Part shown: positions 1 through 11,404 of the stretch, in pieces | How positions within the stretch are numbered: position 1 is the stretch's first letter | How the letters are laid out: each line of letters starts with the position of its first letter | Source: Monoplex corrugatus | Taxonomy: Eukaryota > Mollusca > Gastropoda > Littorinimorpha > Ranellidae | Assembly (NCBI GenBank): GCA_030674185.1 | Contig: CM060307.1 | Location: 73,505,699-73,569,698 of the forward strand | Direction of reading: 5' to 3' | DNA: 64,000 bases | Made by a program: the position numbers and the translations under genes | The notes under the pieces: model-generated | Database searches by the model: none | What the model saw: only the letters and a program-made list of their open reading frames with translations | What the model was told of the DNA's origin: nothing

Positions 1-557
1 TGATCAATATAGCGGAGGTCGACGGTGGAGGGGCCCAACCTCGTGTCCTTTGTATCAGTGAAGCTGTCATCATTGTCCTGGAAGGCCTGGAACCCTGGAA
101 GAAAGAGCCCCGTGTAGTTTGAATCATCGATTAATGTATGAACGACATTTCCCATACACGACTTTGCCATGCACACACGAACCGTTCCCGTATCATCAGA
201 CAATGTCTGCAAGGGTTTGACTATCTGGACGTTCTGTTTCAGCAGACGATTTACGCATCCCTCGATGTTTTTCACCCGCAAAGCGACATTAAACGCAGAA
301 TCTCTGGTGGACAGAGAAGTGTTTTCTGTAGGCGAATTCCAACAGTGGACGAAAGGATCGTTTTCAATCGCTACATTGTCCCCTGAAAGCTCGGTAATGA
401 GGAAACGGATGTCGTGAGAACCTACAAGCCATTGTTTCGAATAAGGTGTTGCTCTCGTTCCTACAATGCGAAAATGATACTGAGAGAGGAATTTCTGGAC
501 TTGTTTCAAGCCATCATGAACGCCAAACTCTACATGGTGAACACAGGTCGGTTCCAT
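1..557 (-). CDS. HPDL: HPDL-like dioxygenase, first coding exon (partial, copy A)
   Basis: One uninterrupted minus-strand frame runs from an ATG at 557-555 to the left window edge (about 186 codons). An in-frame TGA lies a short way upstream of the ATG, and an acceptor-like TTACAG ends at 627, so an upstream untranslated exon is likely. The protein starts MEPTCVHHVEFGVHDG and has the vicinal-oxygen-chelate beta-strand pattern. It contains YTGLFLPGFQAF, matching the YRGPFLPGF segment of vertebrate HPDL, and ends at the window edge in RYIDH, the His expected to be the first Fe(II) ligand. In the family, HPD makes homogentisate from 4-hydroxyphenylpyruvate, and human HPDL is a mitochondrial iron enzyme reported to make 4-hydroxymandelate for the ubiquinone headgroup. 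Substrate here is inferred. The C-terminal half lies outside the window. HPD proper is the alternative; HPDL is favoured because of the paralogue at 12.6-19.2 kb. Confidence 0.85.
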   Translation of the reverse strand, partial: MEPTCVHHVEFGVHDGLKQVQKFLSQYHFRIVGTRATPYSKQWLVGSHDIRFLITELSGDNVAIENDPFVHCWNSPTENTSLSTRDSAFNVALRVKNIEGCVNRLLKQNVQIVKPLQTLSDDTGTVRVCMAKSCMGNVVHTLIDDSNYTGLFLPGFQAFQDNDDSFTDTKDTRLGPSTVDLRYID

Positions 558-626
558 TATTCGGACAACTTCTGGCAAGCAGCACACTACCTGAGGTCAC
601 AAGTCTGTCGGGAAATAACTTGCTCC

Positions 627-1342
627 CTGTAATGACATTGCTTATATACCATGTTGTTTTGTGGCAAGGGCGGATCCAGGACGACATTTCTGGGTGGTCA
701 GCGCCCCCCCCCCCCCCACCGCCAACCCACCCCACGCCCCTTCTTTTGCAATGTTCCTTAGAAAATGAATGTATGATATTACCCGATAAGCACAATCCGT
801 CAGTTGCCAACGAAATGTATTCAGTTCAAGTGTCAAGTCAGTCCACACTTTTTGTAGTTTTTTTTCCAGAGTAGAGTTCATTGCAATAGTTAAATGTTTT
901 TAAAAGACATAAACCTTAGAGTCTACATCATTAAACCTTACATGCTTTCTTCTACATACAATAAACGTGCACATATTTAAATGGGCATATACATATGACG
1001 AGGATACAGTTTTTACAAACCTTTTTGAAAACGTTCGGTTGTTGTATAACTGCTGAACGTTTCCATACAGATACTATCGTTAAAGTTCATATGCTGTACT
1101 CTTAAAGGAAGATTTTTTATTTTCTTTCATGAGACTGAAAGTTTTGATTTAAAGAAATAAAAAGCGTTTAACGACAGTAGATTTATAGATGTTTAATTCA
1201 TTTCAAGGACCATCGTAATAGGGAGATTTCCTTCGTGCTCACAAAATGAGACACCTTACACGTTCTGTAATGAAAACTAATTGAACACACACACATACAC
1301 ATACACAAAAACAAAAACAAAGCAAAAAAAACAAACACCACG

Positions 1343-1407
<65 letters not shown>

Positions 1408-1891
1408 CAAAAAAAGCAAATCACAAACAAACCAAAACAATAAAAACAACAACAACAACGAAAACCAAAAGCAAGGGCAGATCAACCGGCACTTGGCAGC
1501 GCACAGTTTTAGCCAGAGATGAAAGAAATCCAGAAGGTAATGTAATATGATGAGCTATCTTGGTTCGCTCAAAACTTCGCGGCTGCAGGACACTGTTGAC
1601 GCCTTACATCTACATGTAGTGCGAAGAGAATTGAGATAAGAGAGATGACACCCTATTTTGCTTTTCTAGAGACGCCCCAGCTTGCCCTGTTAGGCCCAGA
1701 CAAAAACAAAAGATCAAAGGGAACCGCAAATAATAAGTTGTTTATTACTTGGGACAGGTTTCGTTTCATGATTGTCTTTCTGTTTGTTTGTTTCGCGTGT
1801 TCATGAATTTAATTCTCAGATGTCTCATTAGCTTATTACGCAAAGAAAGGGGAGAAGGGGGAATAATTGACGCAATGAAAACCCGAGTGAC
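627..1891. other. Non-coding stretch upstream of HPDL copy A
   Basis: No credible coding region. It holds a C run near 702-718, AT-rich unique-looking sequence from 870 to 1260, and a (CA)n microsatellite at 1345-1402 with flanking A-rich repeats. It may contain the first intron or promoter of HPDL copy A, but I see no convincing promoter element. Confidence 0.5.
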
Positions 1892-1896
1892 CTATT

Positions 1897-2868
1897 TGTC
1901 ATGCTTTTGTACACATGCTCACGCAATCAACATATGCAAAAAGCATTCGTCCGTCACGCACTCCTTCCAACCAATGGCACTAAACAAATTGCGATATGAT
2001 TTTTTTTTTACATTTATTACTACAAATTTTCACACATCACTCATACAACATACAACATTTCTACCCACGCACCTTCATATTAACTCTTTCTCTCCCCCTT
2101 CGTTTTCTCCTCCCTCTTCGTCTCTTTCCTCGTCCCCTGCTCCTCTTTCTTTTCCTTCTCATTCTTCCTCGTCTCCTTCCTCTTCGTCTCCTTCTTTGTC
2201 TTCTTCTTCGTCTCCTTCTTCGTCCCCTTCTTCATCTCCTTATTCCTCGTCTCCTTCGTTTCCTCCTTCTTCGTCTCGTAATTCCTCGTCTCCTTCTTCA
2301 CCTTCTCCTTATTCTTCTCGTTCCTCTTCTTCTCTTTATCCTTTTTTGCCTTCTTTTTTCTTTTTCTTCTTTTTTTTTCTTTTTTCTCCTTTTAATTCAT
2401 TTTCTTTCTCTTCTTCTCCTTATTCTCCTTTTTCACCTTCGTCTCCTTCTTCTTCTCCTTTTTCTACTTCTTTCTTTCTTCTTGTTTTTGTTTCGCCTTC
2501 TTTTTCTTTACTACTTCTTTTTCGTTTTCTTCTTGTTCTGTTTCTTCTTCTTCCCCTTTATCTCCTTCTTGTCTGTCTTCTTCCTTTCTACTTCTGTTCT
2601 TTCTGCTTCTTCTGCTCCACCTCTCTCTTCTTCTTTCTTTTTCGCCTTCTTTTTTTTTTCTTTTAACACCTGGAGCTCAAGGCGGTGTTTTGGAGACTGA
2701 CTAACAAACCTAGTCTACCCCAAGTTCCCAACTTGGGTGAACCGTTTTCAAAACTACATCCACATGCACACACAAAATTCCCTTTCGAACGCGACATAAC
2801 TCATTCATACATCACTCCATGCACACAACACAAAAAACATGTGCACGCACCACCCTGTGCACATGACA
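1897..2868 (-). repeat. 3' LTR of the Gypsy element (purine-rich in element sense)
   Basis: 972 bp, TG...CA ends with the 7-bp terminal inverted repeat TGTCATG/CATGACA. Roughly 2085-2665 is almost pure pyrimidine on the plus strand (purine in the element sense), so long open frames there are compositional artefacts. It pairs with the copy at 8969-9955; substitutions and indels between the two suggest an insertion that is not recent. Confidence 0.9.
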
Positions 2869-2880
2869 CCCCCCTATCCC
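2869..2880 (-). other. Polypurine tract of the Gypsy element
   Basis: The minus strand reads GGGATAGGGGGG and abuts the 3' LTR exactly, as expected for the plus-strand DNA primer. Confidence 0.8.
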
Positions 2881-3493
2881 GGTGAAAAAAATGTGACAGC
2901 AATTTTTTAAATATCTACTGCTATAATAGGGAAATCATGTACATGTCAAAATGAGGAGCAAGCATGTATGCAACCAAATACATTCATCAACTCGTGGATG
3001 TTTTACATATACAATAATCAAGACATCCACCAAAATATGATACTGGACAAAACTGCTCAATCAGATACCCAGCATATCATAAAATTCATGAATAAAATAG
3101 GGCTTCTCATAGAATGTATCAACCATTCACCAAAATAGGACATTTCATAATAATGTATGACATTCATTCACATATGGCAAATAGTAATAAGTTCAATGTC
3201 AAAAAAAAAAACAACAAAAAACTTCGCCACATGAAATTATGCAATCAACAGCAATCAAATAATCATAGTTGTGTTCATCATACAAATTGTTGATTCATGT
3301 TTCAGTCTAACAATATTGATGAACCATACAAATTCAATAAATCCAACATCAATTCATCATTACTGAAATTGAAAATCAGTCTTTACAATCATACATAAAA
3401 AATAGACTGATATAAATCACATCACTTTCTCACATAAAACAAAACAATTATGATTATATAAGGATTTGATTGACTGACTGACTGACAAGCAAT
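2881..3493 (-). other. 3' untranslated interior of the Gypsy element
   Basis: AT-rich, with no coding potential, between the RNase H stop and the polypurine tract. It contains short tandem-like TCATA/ATTCAT repeats. No env-like frame is present. Confidence 0.6.
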
Positions 3494-5276
3494 TCACTCC
3501 CGTGACAGAAGATCTGCAAATGTATTTGCTGTGCCTGGAATTGGTTCAATACAAAACCGGAATTCCTGCAGGGCAAGGGCCCATCGCAACAAGCGATTAT
3601 TTCTAGTCTTTGCAGACTGGAGAAAAGTGACGGGTCTATGATCTGTTTGTAGAGTGAATTCTCTGCCAGTCAGGTACCTTGCAAATTTCTCACATGCCCA
3701 GACAATTGCCAAACACTTTCAATTGTGGAATATTTTTGCTAAGGCATGGAGAATGTTTTGCTGGCAAACTGGACAGGATGAAGGAGACCATTTTTGGTTT
3801 GCAAGAGCACTGCTCCCATGCCTTTAGAGCTGGCATCAGTTCTGAGGATAAAAGCCTCAGACAAGGATGGAAGTAGCAAAACAGGAAATGAATTCAATAC
3901 CTGCTGGACACACTCTAAAGCGGATTGATATTCCTCTGTCCAATCGATTTGTCTACTGGAATTGCCTTTAGTGAGATCAGTCAATGGGGCTGTCAAAGAC
4001 GCAAAATGCGGGACATATCTTCTGTAATAAGATAGAAGTCCAAGTAGTGATCTCACTTGCTTTTTGGAAGTTGGCCTTTGCAGTGACAAGATCTTTTTAA
4101 TTTTTGATTTTTTAGGTGTCATCCTTCCAACTGAAATGGTATGTCCCAGAAACTCAAGGGTTTGAAATCCTGCCTGTATTTTAGAAGGCCTGGCCATAAG
4201 TCCAAAATCACGGAGACACAGAAAATGGCACAAAGAGACGACAATAACGAAGTCCAAGACTTTTGAGCTAATAATATGTCATCAAAGAAACTGACTGCAC
4301 CACAGTTATGTAGTCGTAAGGCACGCATCATACGCGCAAACGTCGTGGGTGCATTTTGCATCCGTGTCCACTGGTACAATCCAAACGGGGTTTGAAATGC
4401 GGTCTTTTCTTTGTCACTCTCCTTCATGGGGATTTGCCAATATCCCTTTGTTAAATCGATTTTTACGAAATAACGGCCTTCTGAAAGTTGACACAAGAGT
4501 TCCTCAATATCTGGGATAGGTGCATCAAACACGGTCAGTTTGTTTAATTGCCAGTAATCAATGCAAAAGCGGACAGAACCATCAGAGTTATTGACTAAAA
4601 CAACAGGTGAGGTGTACGGGGATGTAGAGGGTTCAATAACACCTAGGTCAAGCATAACCTTTAATTCCCTTTCGACTACTGTTTTCTTAGCAAAGGGAAG
4701 AGGATATGGTTTGACACGGACTGGAGTGTCAGTAGTCAAGTTGATAGCATGCGCTTCTACACCTACAGCTGTGCCTGGTTTGTCAGTGAGGATGTCCTTA
4801 AAGTCTTCAAAGATTTCCTTTAATTCAGCTGTCTGTTTTGTTGTCAAGTCATCAGAAATGATGACGTCTTTGTACGTTTCTCCTTTGACAGAGAGAGTTG
4901 GTAGGGATGTAGAAACGTCAGGGCCAGTTTCCGTCAGCAGCCCAACTGACGCATTTTTCGTACTTGAATTTGCAAGTGGACGTGATCTGCACTGAATGTC
5001 AGGGATGATATTAACAGGAAGTATGTCAGACACGTAAGTACATGTCTGCATCAATGTAGGTATTATACAATGGACTGTTTGGTTGAGAGCTACGTTTACT
5101 CTCTCAACATACTTTTTAAGCATGTTAATATGAAATATCTTTTCTTGGTCATTCATCTTTATTTTGTAGTTGACAGGAGAAGTCCTGTCAGTCACAAAAA
5201 AAGGTCCCTTCCACAACACACGCAGTTTATTGTGGTCATCAGTCAGGAGGACAAGGACTTTATGACCTACAGACAA
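3494..5276 (-). pseudogene. pol: Gypsy reverse transcriptase-RNase H, frameshifted
   Basis: RT runs from about 4900 to 4100: RVKPYPLPF, RFCIDYWQLNKLT near 4570, YFVKIDLTKGYWQIP, and the catalytic FFDDIL near 4280-4295. A frameshift near 4210-4280 moves the frame before the RT connection (FLGHTISVG, LLGLLSYYRRYVP). RNase H carries TDASSKGMGAVL near 3846. A second disruption at about 3712-3760 precedes the last part (TDHRPVTFL, FADLLSRE) and the stop at 3494. The N-terminal part of this frame (about 5276-5150) is the end of integrase. Gypsy-type RT by sequence, yet downstream of integrase. Confidence 0.85.
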
Positions 5277-5303
5277 TGAACGTACTTTGGCCTTTCTGTC
5301 GGT

Positions 5304-7091
5304 TTACTGTTTGTATATATCAGACTTTTGGTCAGCAGTCTCCTGTGCAATCTCACACGTATGCTTGATTTTATTTTGTAAGTCGTACACATACTGGTAC
5401 ACATTTTTGCTGTCTTCTGACTGTGAGTCGTTAGTCCATTTGTGTGCCAAAAGGTCAAGCGGACCTCGTGGAGAGTGACCAAAAACCAACTCGAAAGGGG
5501 GAAACCCGAGGGATTCGTTCGGCAGTTCACGATAAGCGAAAAGTAACGCAGGGATGTAACGGTCCCACTCGCGTGGTTCAAATCGCGAAACTTTGCACAG
5601 CATGGATTTCAATGTTCCATTGAATCTTTCCACCATTTCATTTGATTGTGGATGACATGGCGTAGTGGTCACGGATGAGATTGACAACAGACGGTAAATT
5701 TCTTTCATCAGATCGGACACAAACTGCGTGCCACAATCTGACAAAATTTCTTCTGGTAGTCCAACACGAGAAAAAATTGTGATCAGTGCTTCTGCCACTG
5801 TCACAGTGTCCATTTTTTTTTTTAGCGGGATTGCCTCTGGAAAACGTGTAGCTGTATCGACCACCGTGAGGACGTACCGATTTCCAGACGAAGATGGTTG
5901 AAATGGACCGATTAAATCGATCGCGATCCGACTTAAAGGGATTGATACTAGCGGCATTTTATGCAACGGTGCACATGATACACGACCTTTTTGTGTGTTT
6001 TTTTGACACGTGTCGCATGAGCAACAGTAACTTTTAACGGCTTTTGTAAAACCTGGTCAGTAAAATTTGTTGAGGACACGTTGTAATGTTCTCTTGACCC
6101 CACAATGTCCAGCAAAAATAGCATCATGAGCTGTATGTAATACAGTATTCCTCAATGTTTGAGGGACAACAATCTGTCGTGACCAGGTATTGTCTTTCCG
6201 AACGTATCGAAAGAGAATGTCTGTCTCTATCTTGCAGTAGGGAGCAGTTTGACTTTGTTCAACACCGTCCAACGCTAAGTTGAACAGACTGTCCAGAGAA
6301 GAATCTTTTCTTTGTAAGTTTACAAGATCCTGAGGTTCTAAGTTGAGAACAGTCAGGTCTGGGATTGTCAGGGGTGATTGTGGTTTATTATCTTTGTCAA
6401 CTTGTGCTCTGGTACTAACCAGACAGGGCACGAAAGAGCCACCTGTGCCACCATGTTTATTTGATACTCCTGGCAAGTTACCTAAAATGAGGTCACACAC
6501 AGGGTCCTCTATCACACAGGCTGTTAAAAGACCTGAAAAATAGGGAGTGTTCACTGGCAACTTGGCTAAGGGGAATTCCTCAATTTTTCCACCACAAGTA
6601 CGGCACTTCTGGACAGTGTCCAGGTACTGATTTGGAAGTACAAACGATTTCCTGACACCTGCTGATGTACAACCAGTGTCTCTAAGCACTGAAGCCTGAA
6701 ACCCATTAACAGAACATTGTTCTAAATGAAGGCCTGACATAGTATCCTTAGGGGTTAACATATATGTAACTTCAGATTCAGTAACCTCTGCAGCCACGTT
6801 TGATGCTGACGATGAGTTCATATAAGGACACTGTTTCACAACGTGGAACTTACATCCACAATGATTGCATCTGGGGACACCTTGTGTGTTTTGTTGTTTT
6901 TGTCTACTGGTATGGGATTTACCTGTAGCGACGGGAGAACGTGGGGTGGGGGCACAGTTTTGTCTCTCACAAGGGTTAGGAGGTCTAGAATAAGACTGTC
7001 CTGAATATCCACTATAGCCAAAATGGTTTGTCTGAGGGCCATACATCCTCTGTTTAGGTGTCGCATTTCCAAAACGAGGATGGATTGCCAA
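5304..7091 (-). pseudogene. pol: Gypsy Gag knuckle-protease-integrase, with nonsense mutations
   Basis: In one frame: the CCHC knuckle CNHCGCKFHVVKQC (about 6830-6870), protease active site RDTGCTSAG (about 6660-6685), integrase zinc-binding H...H...C..C (about 6145-6000), and the catalytic core with D in IAIDLIGPF (about 5925), D in LSDCGTQF (about 5730) and E in HPQSNEMVERFNG (about 5630). A TGA at 6057-6059 replaces the Trp expected in the FYWPG motif. A TAA at 5304-5306 interrupts the integrase C-terminus, and the same frame then continues into the RT region. The integrase identity is strong because all zinc and DDE residues are visible. Confidence 0.88.
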
Positions 7092-8590
7092 AACGAGGTG
7101 ATGGTTTCTGAGAACGAGGTGGTGGAGTGCTTTTTTGGCGAATTTACAGAGACATTTGTGTCAAAAACAGAAAAGTCACCTTTTCGGACAGTGTTTTTTT
7201 TTCCGGATGAGCAACTCGGTATTGATCCGCAGCACGGCACATTTCTTCTGCTGTGCGAAATCTCGTTCACGCAAAAAGACAGCTAGATCCCTACTGACGT
7301 TTTGTAAAAGTTGCTCTTTGAAAAGGAGATCACGAGGACAATTCAATCCATTGATCCAAATAATGGGAAGTTCTTATTAGGAACGATGGGAAAGATTAAC
7401 CTTTTTCAGGATGGACTGCACGGAATTTATCACGGAAACCATCGGCGGTGCACCGAAATTTTTTTAAGAGTTCCTCTCTCAATTGATCCCATGTAAGTTC
7501 TTTTGCCGCAAGGGTATGATACAGTACTAGCGCACTTCCCTTGAAAAGCGACGCGACGTATAAAGTCCATTTTTCCTGGGGCCAACCGCAAGAAGTCGCA
7601 TGACTCTCGACCTGAAAAAGAAACGAATCAATATCGTCCCTATGTTCGTCAAACGGAGGAAGTTTGGGGACATAAGAAGACTTAGACTGAGAGCTACTGG
7701 AAGAAGTTTTAGAGGGCGAATCTTTGGTTTCTTTTTGAAATTTTAGCCTCTCTAACTCTACCTCTGCCTCCAATTCCAGTTGACGCAACTTAAAGCTATG
7801 TTCCTTCATCTCTTTTTCGTGTACTCTTTGTTTTTCACTTTGTTTTTCCTCATATTCTTTTGTTTTTCACTTTGTCTTTCCTCATATTCTCTTTGTGTTT
7901 CCTCATGTTCTCTTTGTTTTTCATTTTCTGCTTTCATTTCTTTTTCATGTTCTCTTTGTTTCTGGTGCTCATTACGCTCAATACACTGTTGAATATAATT
8001 ACAGTGGAAACCATTTATAACAGGACCGGTTATAACAGGAATCCGGATATAACAGGGCTTTTTTCAATCCCCATTTTTTCTTCCTCTTTGTCTCTATTAA
8101 AACTTACCGGCAATAACAGGGAGACAAGAGGGCTCGATCGGTTATAGCAGGGATGCCGAGACGGGCTCTGCAGCAGAAAGGCCTAGGCCTAGACTCAGCA
8201 CGCCACGTAGTAGGCCTGGATCTAGATCTAGGCTAGCCTTGGTATACTGTGTACTGTACACTGAAAGAACGCTTCGCAATGCGAGCGTGATGCGCGCGCA
8301 AGCGTGTAGGCCTGAGGCCACTGAGTCAGTGACTGACTGCGCCATCATTCAGTTTGTAAGCTTACTGCACACTTACACCAGACCAGATCTAGGCCTAGAT
8401 CTACTGTTTATCAAGAGTTAGTTGATCAGTCCTTATTTCCCTTGATATCTGATATAACAGGGATCTGATATAACAGGGATTTTGATTTGGTCCCATCATC
8501 CCTGTTATATCAGGTTTCCACTGTATTGACTTGTTCCCCAGAAAGCTGTAAGCGCTGAGCTTGTTCAAAATATTTATCAAAATTATCCAT
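7092..8590 (-). pseudogene. gag: Gypsy Gag, interrupted by a MITE and by frameshifts
   Basis: The frame starts at the ATG at 8590-8588 (MDNFDKYFEQAQ...). It is interrupted by the MITE at 8002-8523 and resumes in the same register once the insert and one TA are discounted. It continues with a charged coiled coil of KEHEEKQ-type repeats (about 7990-7780), then a capsid-like part with KLPPFDEHRDDIDSFL (about 7640). From about 7396 to 7092 the capsid region carries stops and frame changes. No cellular homology is apparent. Confidence 0.75.
8002..8523. mobile_element. Non-autonomous TA-flanked MITE (Tc1/mariner-pogo type) inside gag
   Basis: 522 bp with terminal inverted repeats starting CAGTGGAAACC at 8002 and ending GGTTTCCACTG at 8523, flanked by TA at 8000-8001 and 8524-8525. 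Both ends carry subterminal copies of TATAACAGG. No transposase frame is present. TIRs beginning CAGTGGAA with TA target duplication are typical of pogo/Tigger-like mariner relatives, so it was probably mobilised in trans. Removing it restores the Gag frame, so it is a later, nested insertion. Confidence 0.88.
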
Positions 8591-8947
8591 TTTTACTATC
8601 TGAGGGAAACAAGATTGTCAAAAAGAAAAAAAAATGTCAAAGAAAAGAAAAGTAAGCAACACACAAATAAATACAGAAACGCCAAGCATATTTACGAAAA
8701 AAGACAAAGCGCCATGAATGAAGCTTGCAACAACCACTACTTTTGAAAGAGAAACGAGAACCGAATCATAAAATTATACAAATGAAAAACTTGTCAGAGG
8801 GGTTACAAATCAAAATTTAACCCCCTTTCCTGTGAGGGGGTACAAATCCCAATCTTTCACCAGCGTACACAAAGCAAACTCTAAACAATTTTCTTATCAA
8901 AATCTAGCCTATCCTTAAGTCAGGGGGTTAAATCAAACTCTAACCTA

Positions 8948-8967
8948 TTCTTAAGTCGGGGTCACCA
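8948..8967 (-). other. Primer-binding-site-like sequence of the Gypsy element
   Basis: One base inside the 5' LTR the minus strand reads TGGTGACCCCGACTTAAG, the form expected for complementarity to a tRNA 3' end (CCA complement TGG). I cannot name the primer tRNA from memory. Confidence 0.6.
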
Positions 8968-8968
8968 C

Positions 8969-9955
8969 TGTCATGCTTTTGTACACATGCTCACGCAATC
9001 AACACATGCAAAAGCATTCGTCCGTCACGCAACCGCACGCACTCCTTCCAACCAATGGCACTAAACAAACTGCGATATGATTTTTTTTTTACATTTATTA
9101 CTACAAACTTTCACACATCACTCATACAACATACAACATTTCTACCCACGCACTTCATATTAACTCTTTCTCTCCTCCTTCGTTTTCTCCTTTCTCTTCG
9201 TCTCCTTCCTCGTCCCTGCTCCTCTTTCTTTTCCTTCTCCTTCTTTCTCGTCTCCTTCCTCTTCGTCTCCTTCTTCGTCTTCTTCGTCTCCTTCTTCTTC
9301 GTCTCCTTCTTTGTCTCCTTATTCCTCGACTCCATTTCCTCCTTCTTCTTCGTCTCGTATTCCTCGTCTCATTCTTCACCTCATTATTCTTCTCGTTCCT
9401 CTTCTTGTCCTTATCCTTTTTCGCCTTCTATTTTATTTTTCTTCTTTTTTTTCTTCTTTTTCTCCTTCTAATTCATTTTCTTTCTCTTCTTCTTCTTCTC
9501 CTTTTTCACCTTCTTCTTCTCCTTCCTCTTCTTCTTCTTCTCCTTTTTTTTTACTTTCTTCTTTTTTTTTGTTTCGCCTTCTTTTTCTTTATTACTTCTT
9601 TTTATCTTTCTTCTTGTTCTTTTTCTTCTTCTTCCCCTTTCTCTCCTTCTTGTCCGTCTTCTTCCTTTCTACTTCTTTTCTTTCTGCTTCTTCTGCTCCA
9701 TCTCTCTCTTCTTCTTTCTTTTTCGCCTTCTCTTCCTTTTCTCTTTTAACACCTGGAGCTCAAGGCGGTGTTTTGGAGACTGACTAACAAACCTCGTCTA
9801 CCCCAAGTTCCCAACTTGGGTGAACTGTTTTCAAAACTACATCCACATGCACACACAAAATTCACTTTCGCACGCGACATAAAAACTCATGCATTCATCA
9901 CTCCATGCACACGACACAAAAAAACATGTGCACGCACCACCCTGTGCACATGACA
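8969..9955 (-). repeat. 5' LTR of the Gypsy element
   Basis: 987 bp, same ends as the left LTR (TGTCATG...CATGACA), followed by the CTATT duplication at 9956-9960. It contains the same long pyrimidine tract (about 9165-9745 on the plus strand) and ends with the same segment that includes AACACCTGGAGCTC. Confidence 0.9.
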
Positions 9956-9960
9956 CTATT

Positions 9961-10094
9961 AAACTTGTGATAAAATGACGATGAAAAGAAAAGGCGAAAA
10001 ATGTCGGTTTAGACCGAGGTGGTGCGTGTGCGTGTGCGTGCATGCGCGTGTGCGTGTGTGTGTGTGTGTGTGTATGTATGTATATATGTATGTA

Positions 10095-10172
<78 letters not shown>

Positions 10173-10800
10173 AAGAAAAGACTTCTCAGTTTTATATGGA
10201 TGAAATTTGAAATACCAAACTTATAATTTTTCTTTTATGGATAATCGCAAATACCTGTTTGGACAGGTTTGTCAAACGTGTGTGTGTGTGTTTTTTCATT
10301 CCTTCATTTATGAAATTTATGTCGAGGCAGTTCTCGTTCGCGCGCGCGCGCGCACGCCTCTGTGTGTGCCTGTGTGTGTGTGTGATGTATGTGTGTGTGT
10401 ATGTGAGTGTGTGTGTTTGTGTGTGTGTGTTTGTGTGTTGTGTGTGTGTGTTGTGTGTGAGTGTGTGTGTGTGGTGTGTGTGTGGTGTGTGTGTTGTGTG
10501 TGTGTGTTTGTGTCAAATGGCTTCATACACAGAATGAAATCATTAGATGTGTGTTTGTGGTGTGTGTGTCTGTGTGAGTGTGTTGCGCGCGTGTGTTGCG
10601 CGTGTGTGGTATGTGCATGTGTGTCCGTGTGTGTATGCACGTGTGCTTACGATGGTGTGTACGTGTAACCAAATGTGCCAGAAAGATTCCAGTGTGGACA
10701 GAACAAATGTATGCAGAACTGAGAACAAGACAAGACCACCACCACCACCCATCAGAACACACACACACACACAACACACACACACACAACACAAAACACA

Positions 10801-10863
<63 letters not shown>

Positions 10864-10975
10864 CTTCCACCTGAAAATTTTGTTGCAAGCAGAAAATGAA
10901 ACATTACTGTCAAAATGTCCCCAACACTAACAGGGGAACCCCCCAACAAGCAGAGAGAAGAATAGAATAAGTAAG

Positions 10976-11006
<31 letters not shown>

Positions 11007-11086
11007 AAAGCTGTTAGCTAGGCTTGACAAGGGAGGCACGTTTTTAATGGACTAAAGCTGTTACTGCGAAGCTGCAGTTGCTCCCC

Positions 11087-11163
<77 letters not shown>

Positions 11164-11173
11164 ACACACACAC

Positions 11174-11249
<76 letters not shown>

Positions 11250-11400
11250 ACATCACATCACATCACATCACATCACATGGATATCACGACAAACTGCAAA
11301 TTTCAACTGAAATTTTAATCATAATGCATAATAATTTGTCTAGGGAAGATTTGAGGTTTAGCTGAGTAATCAGCGTAAGGTAAACATTTTCCTTGTATAT
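9961..11400. repeat. Microsatellite block: (TG)n, (CA)n, (AAAT)n, (CACAT)n
   Basis: Imperfect (TG)n at about 10045-10170 and 10275-10650 (with a CGCGCG stretch near 10340), (CA)n at 10757-10860, (AAAT)n at 10967-11006, (CA)n at 11092-11248, and (CACAT)n at about 11249-11277. Long open frames here encode only Cys-Val or His-Thr repeats and are not genes. Confidence 0.9.
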
Positions 11401-11404
11401 ATAT

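Larger units (their letters stand above)
1892..9960 (-). mobile_element. Ty3/Gypsy LTR retrotransposon with PR-INT-RT-RH order (Gmr1-like), defective
   Basis: Two long direct repeats at 1897-2868 and 8969-9955 both start TGTCATG and end CATGACA (plus strand). They are flanked by the 5-bp duplication CTATT at 1892-1896 and 9956-9960. On the minus strand the element has a PBS-like TGGTGACCCCGAC one base inside the 5' LTR and a polypurine tract GGGATAGGGGGG directly before the 3' LTR. The interior codes on the minus strand for Gag coiled coil, CCHC knuckle, aspartic protease (DTG), integrase (HHCC and DDE), then reverse transcriptase (FFDDIL) and RNase H (TDASSKG). Integrase upstream of RT is the copia-like order, while the RT and RNase H sequences are Gypsy-type; this combination is known from the Gmr1 group. 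Several stops and frameshifts make this copy non-autonomous. Confidence 0.9.

Noticed and set aside
1198..1550. Open frames of 60-95 codons over the (CA)n tract, and all similar Cys-Val or His-Thr frames (10-13, 24.5, 27.8, 30.4, 36, 39-40.9, 48 kb)
   Set aside because: Dinucleotide repeats have no stops in several frames; there is no motif or context for genes.
1996..2700. Ser/Leu/Phe-rich 234- and 305-codon frames over the pyrimidine tract, and their counterparts at 9055-9787
   Set aside because: They lie inside the LTRs and reflect TTC/TCC composition only.
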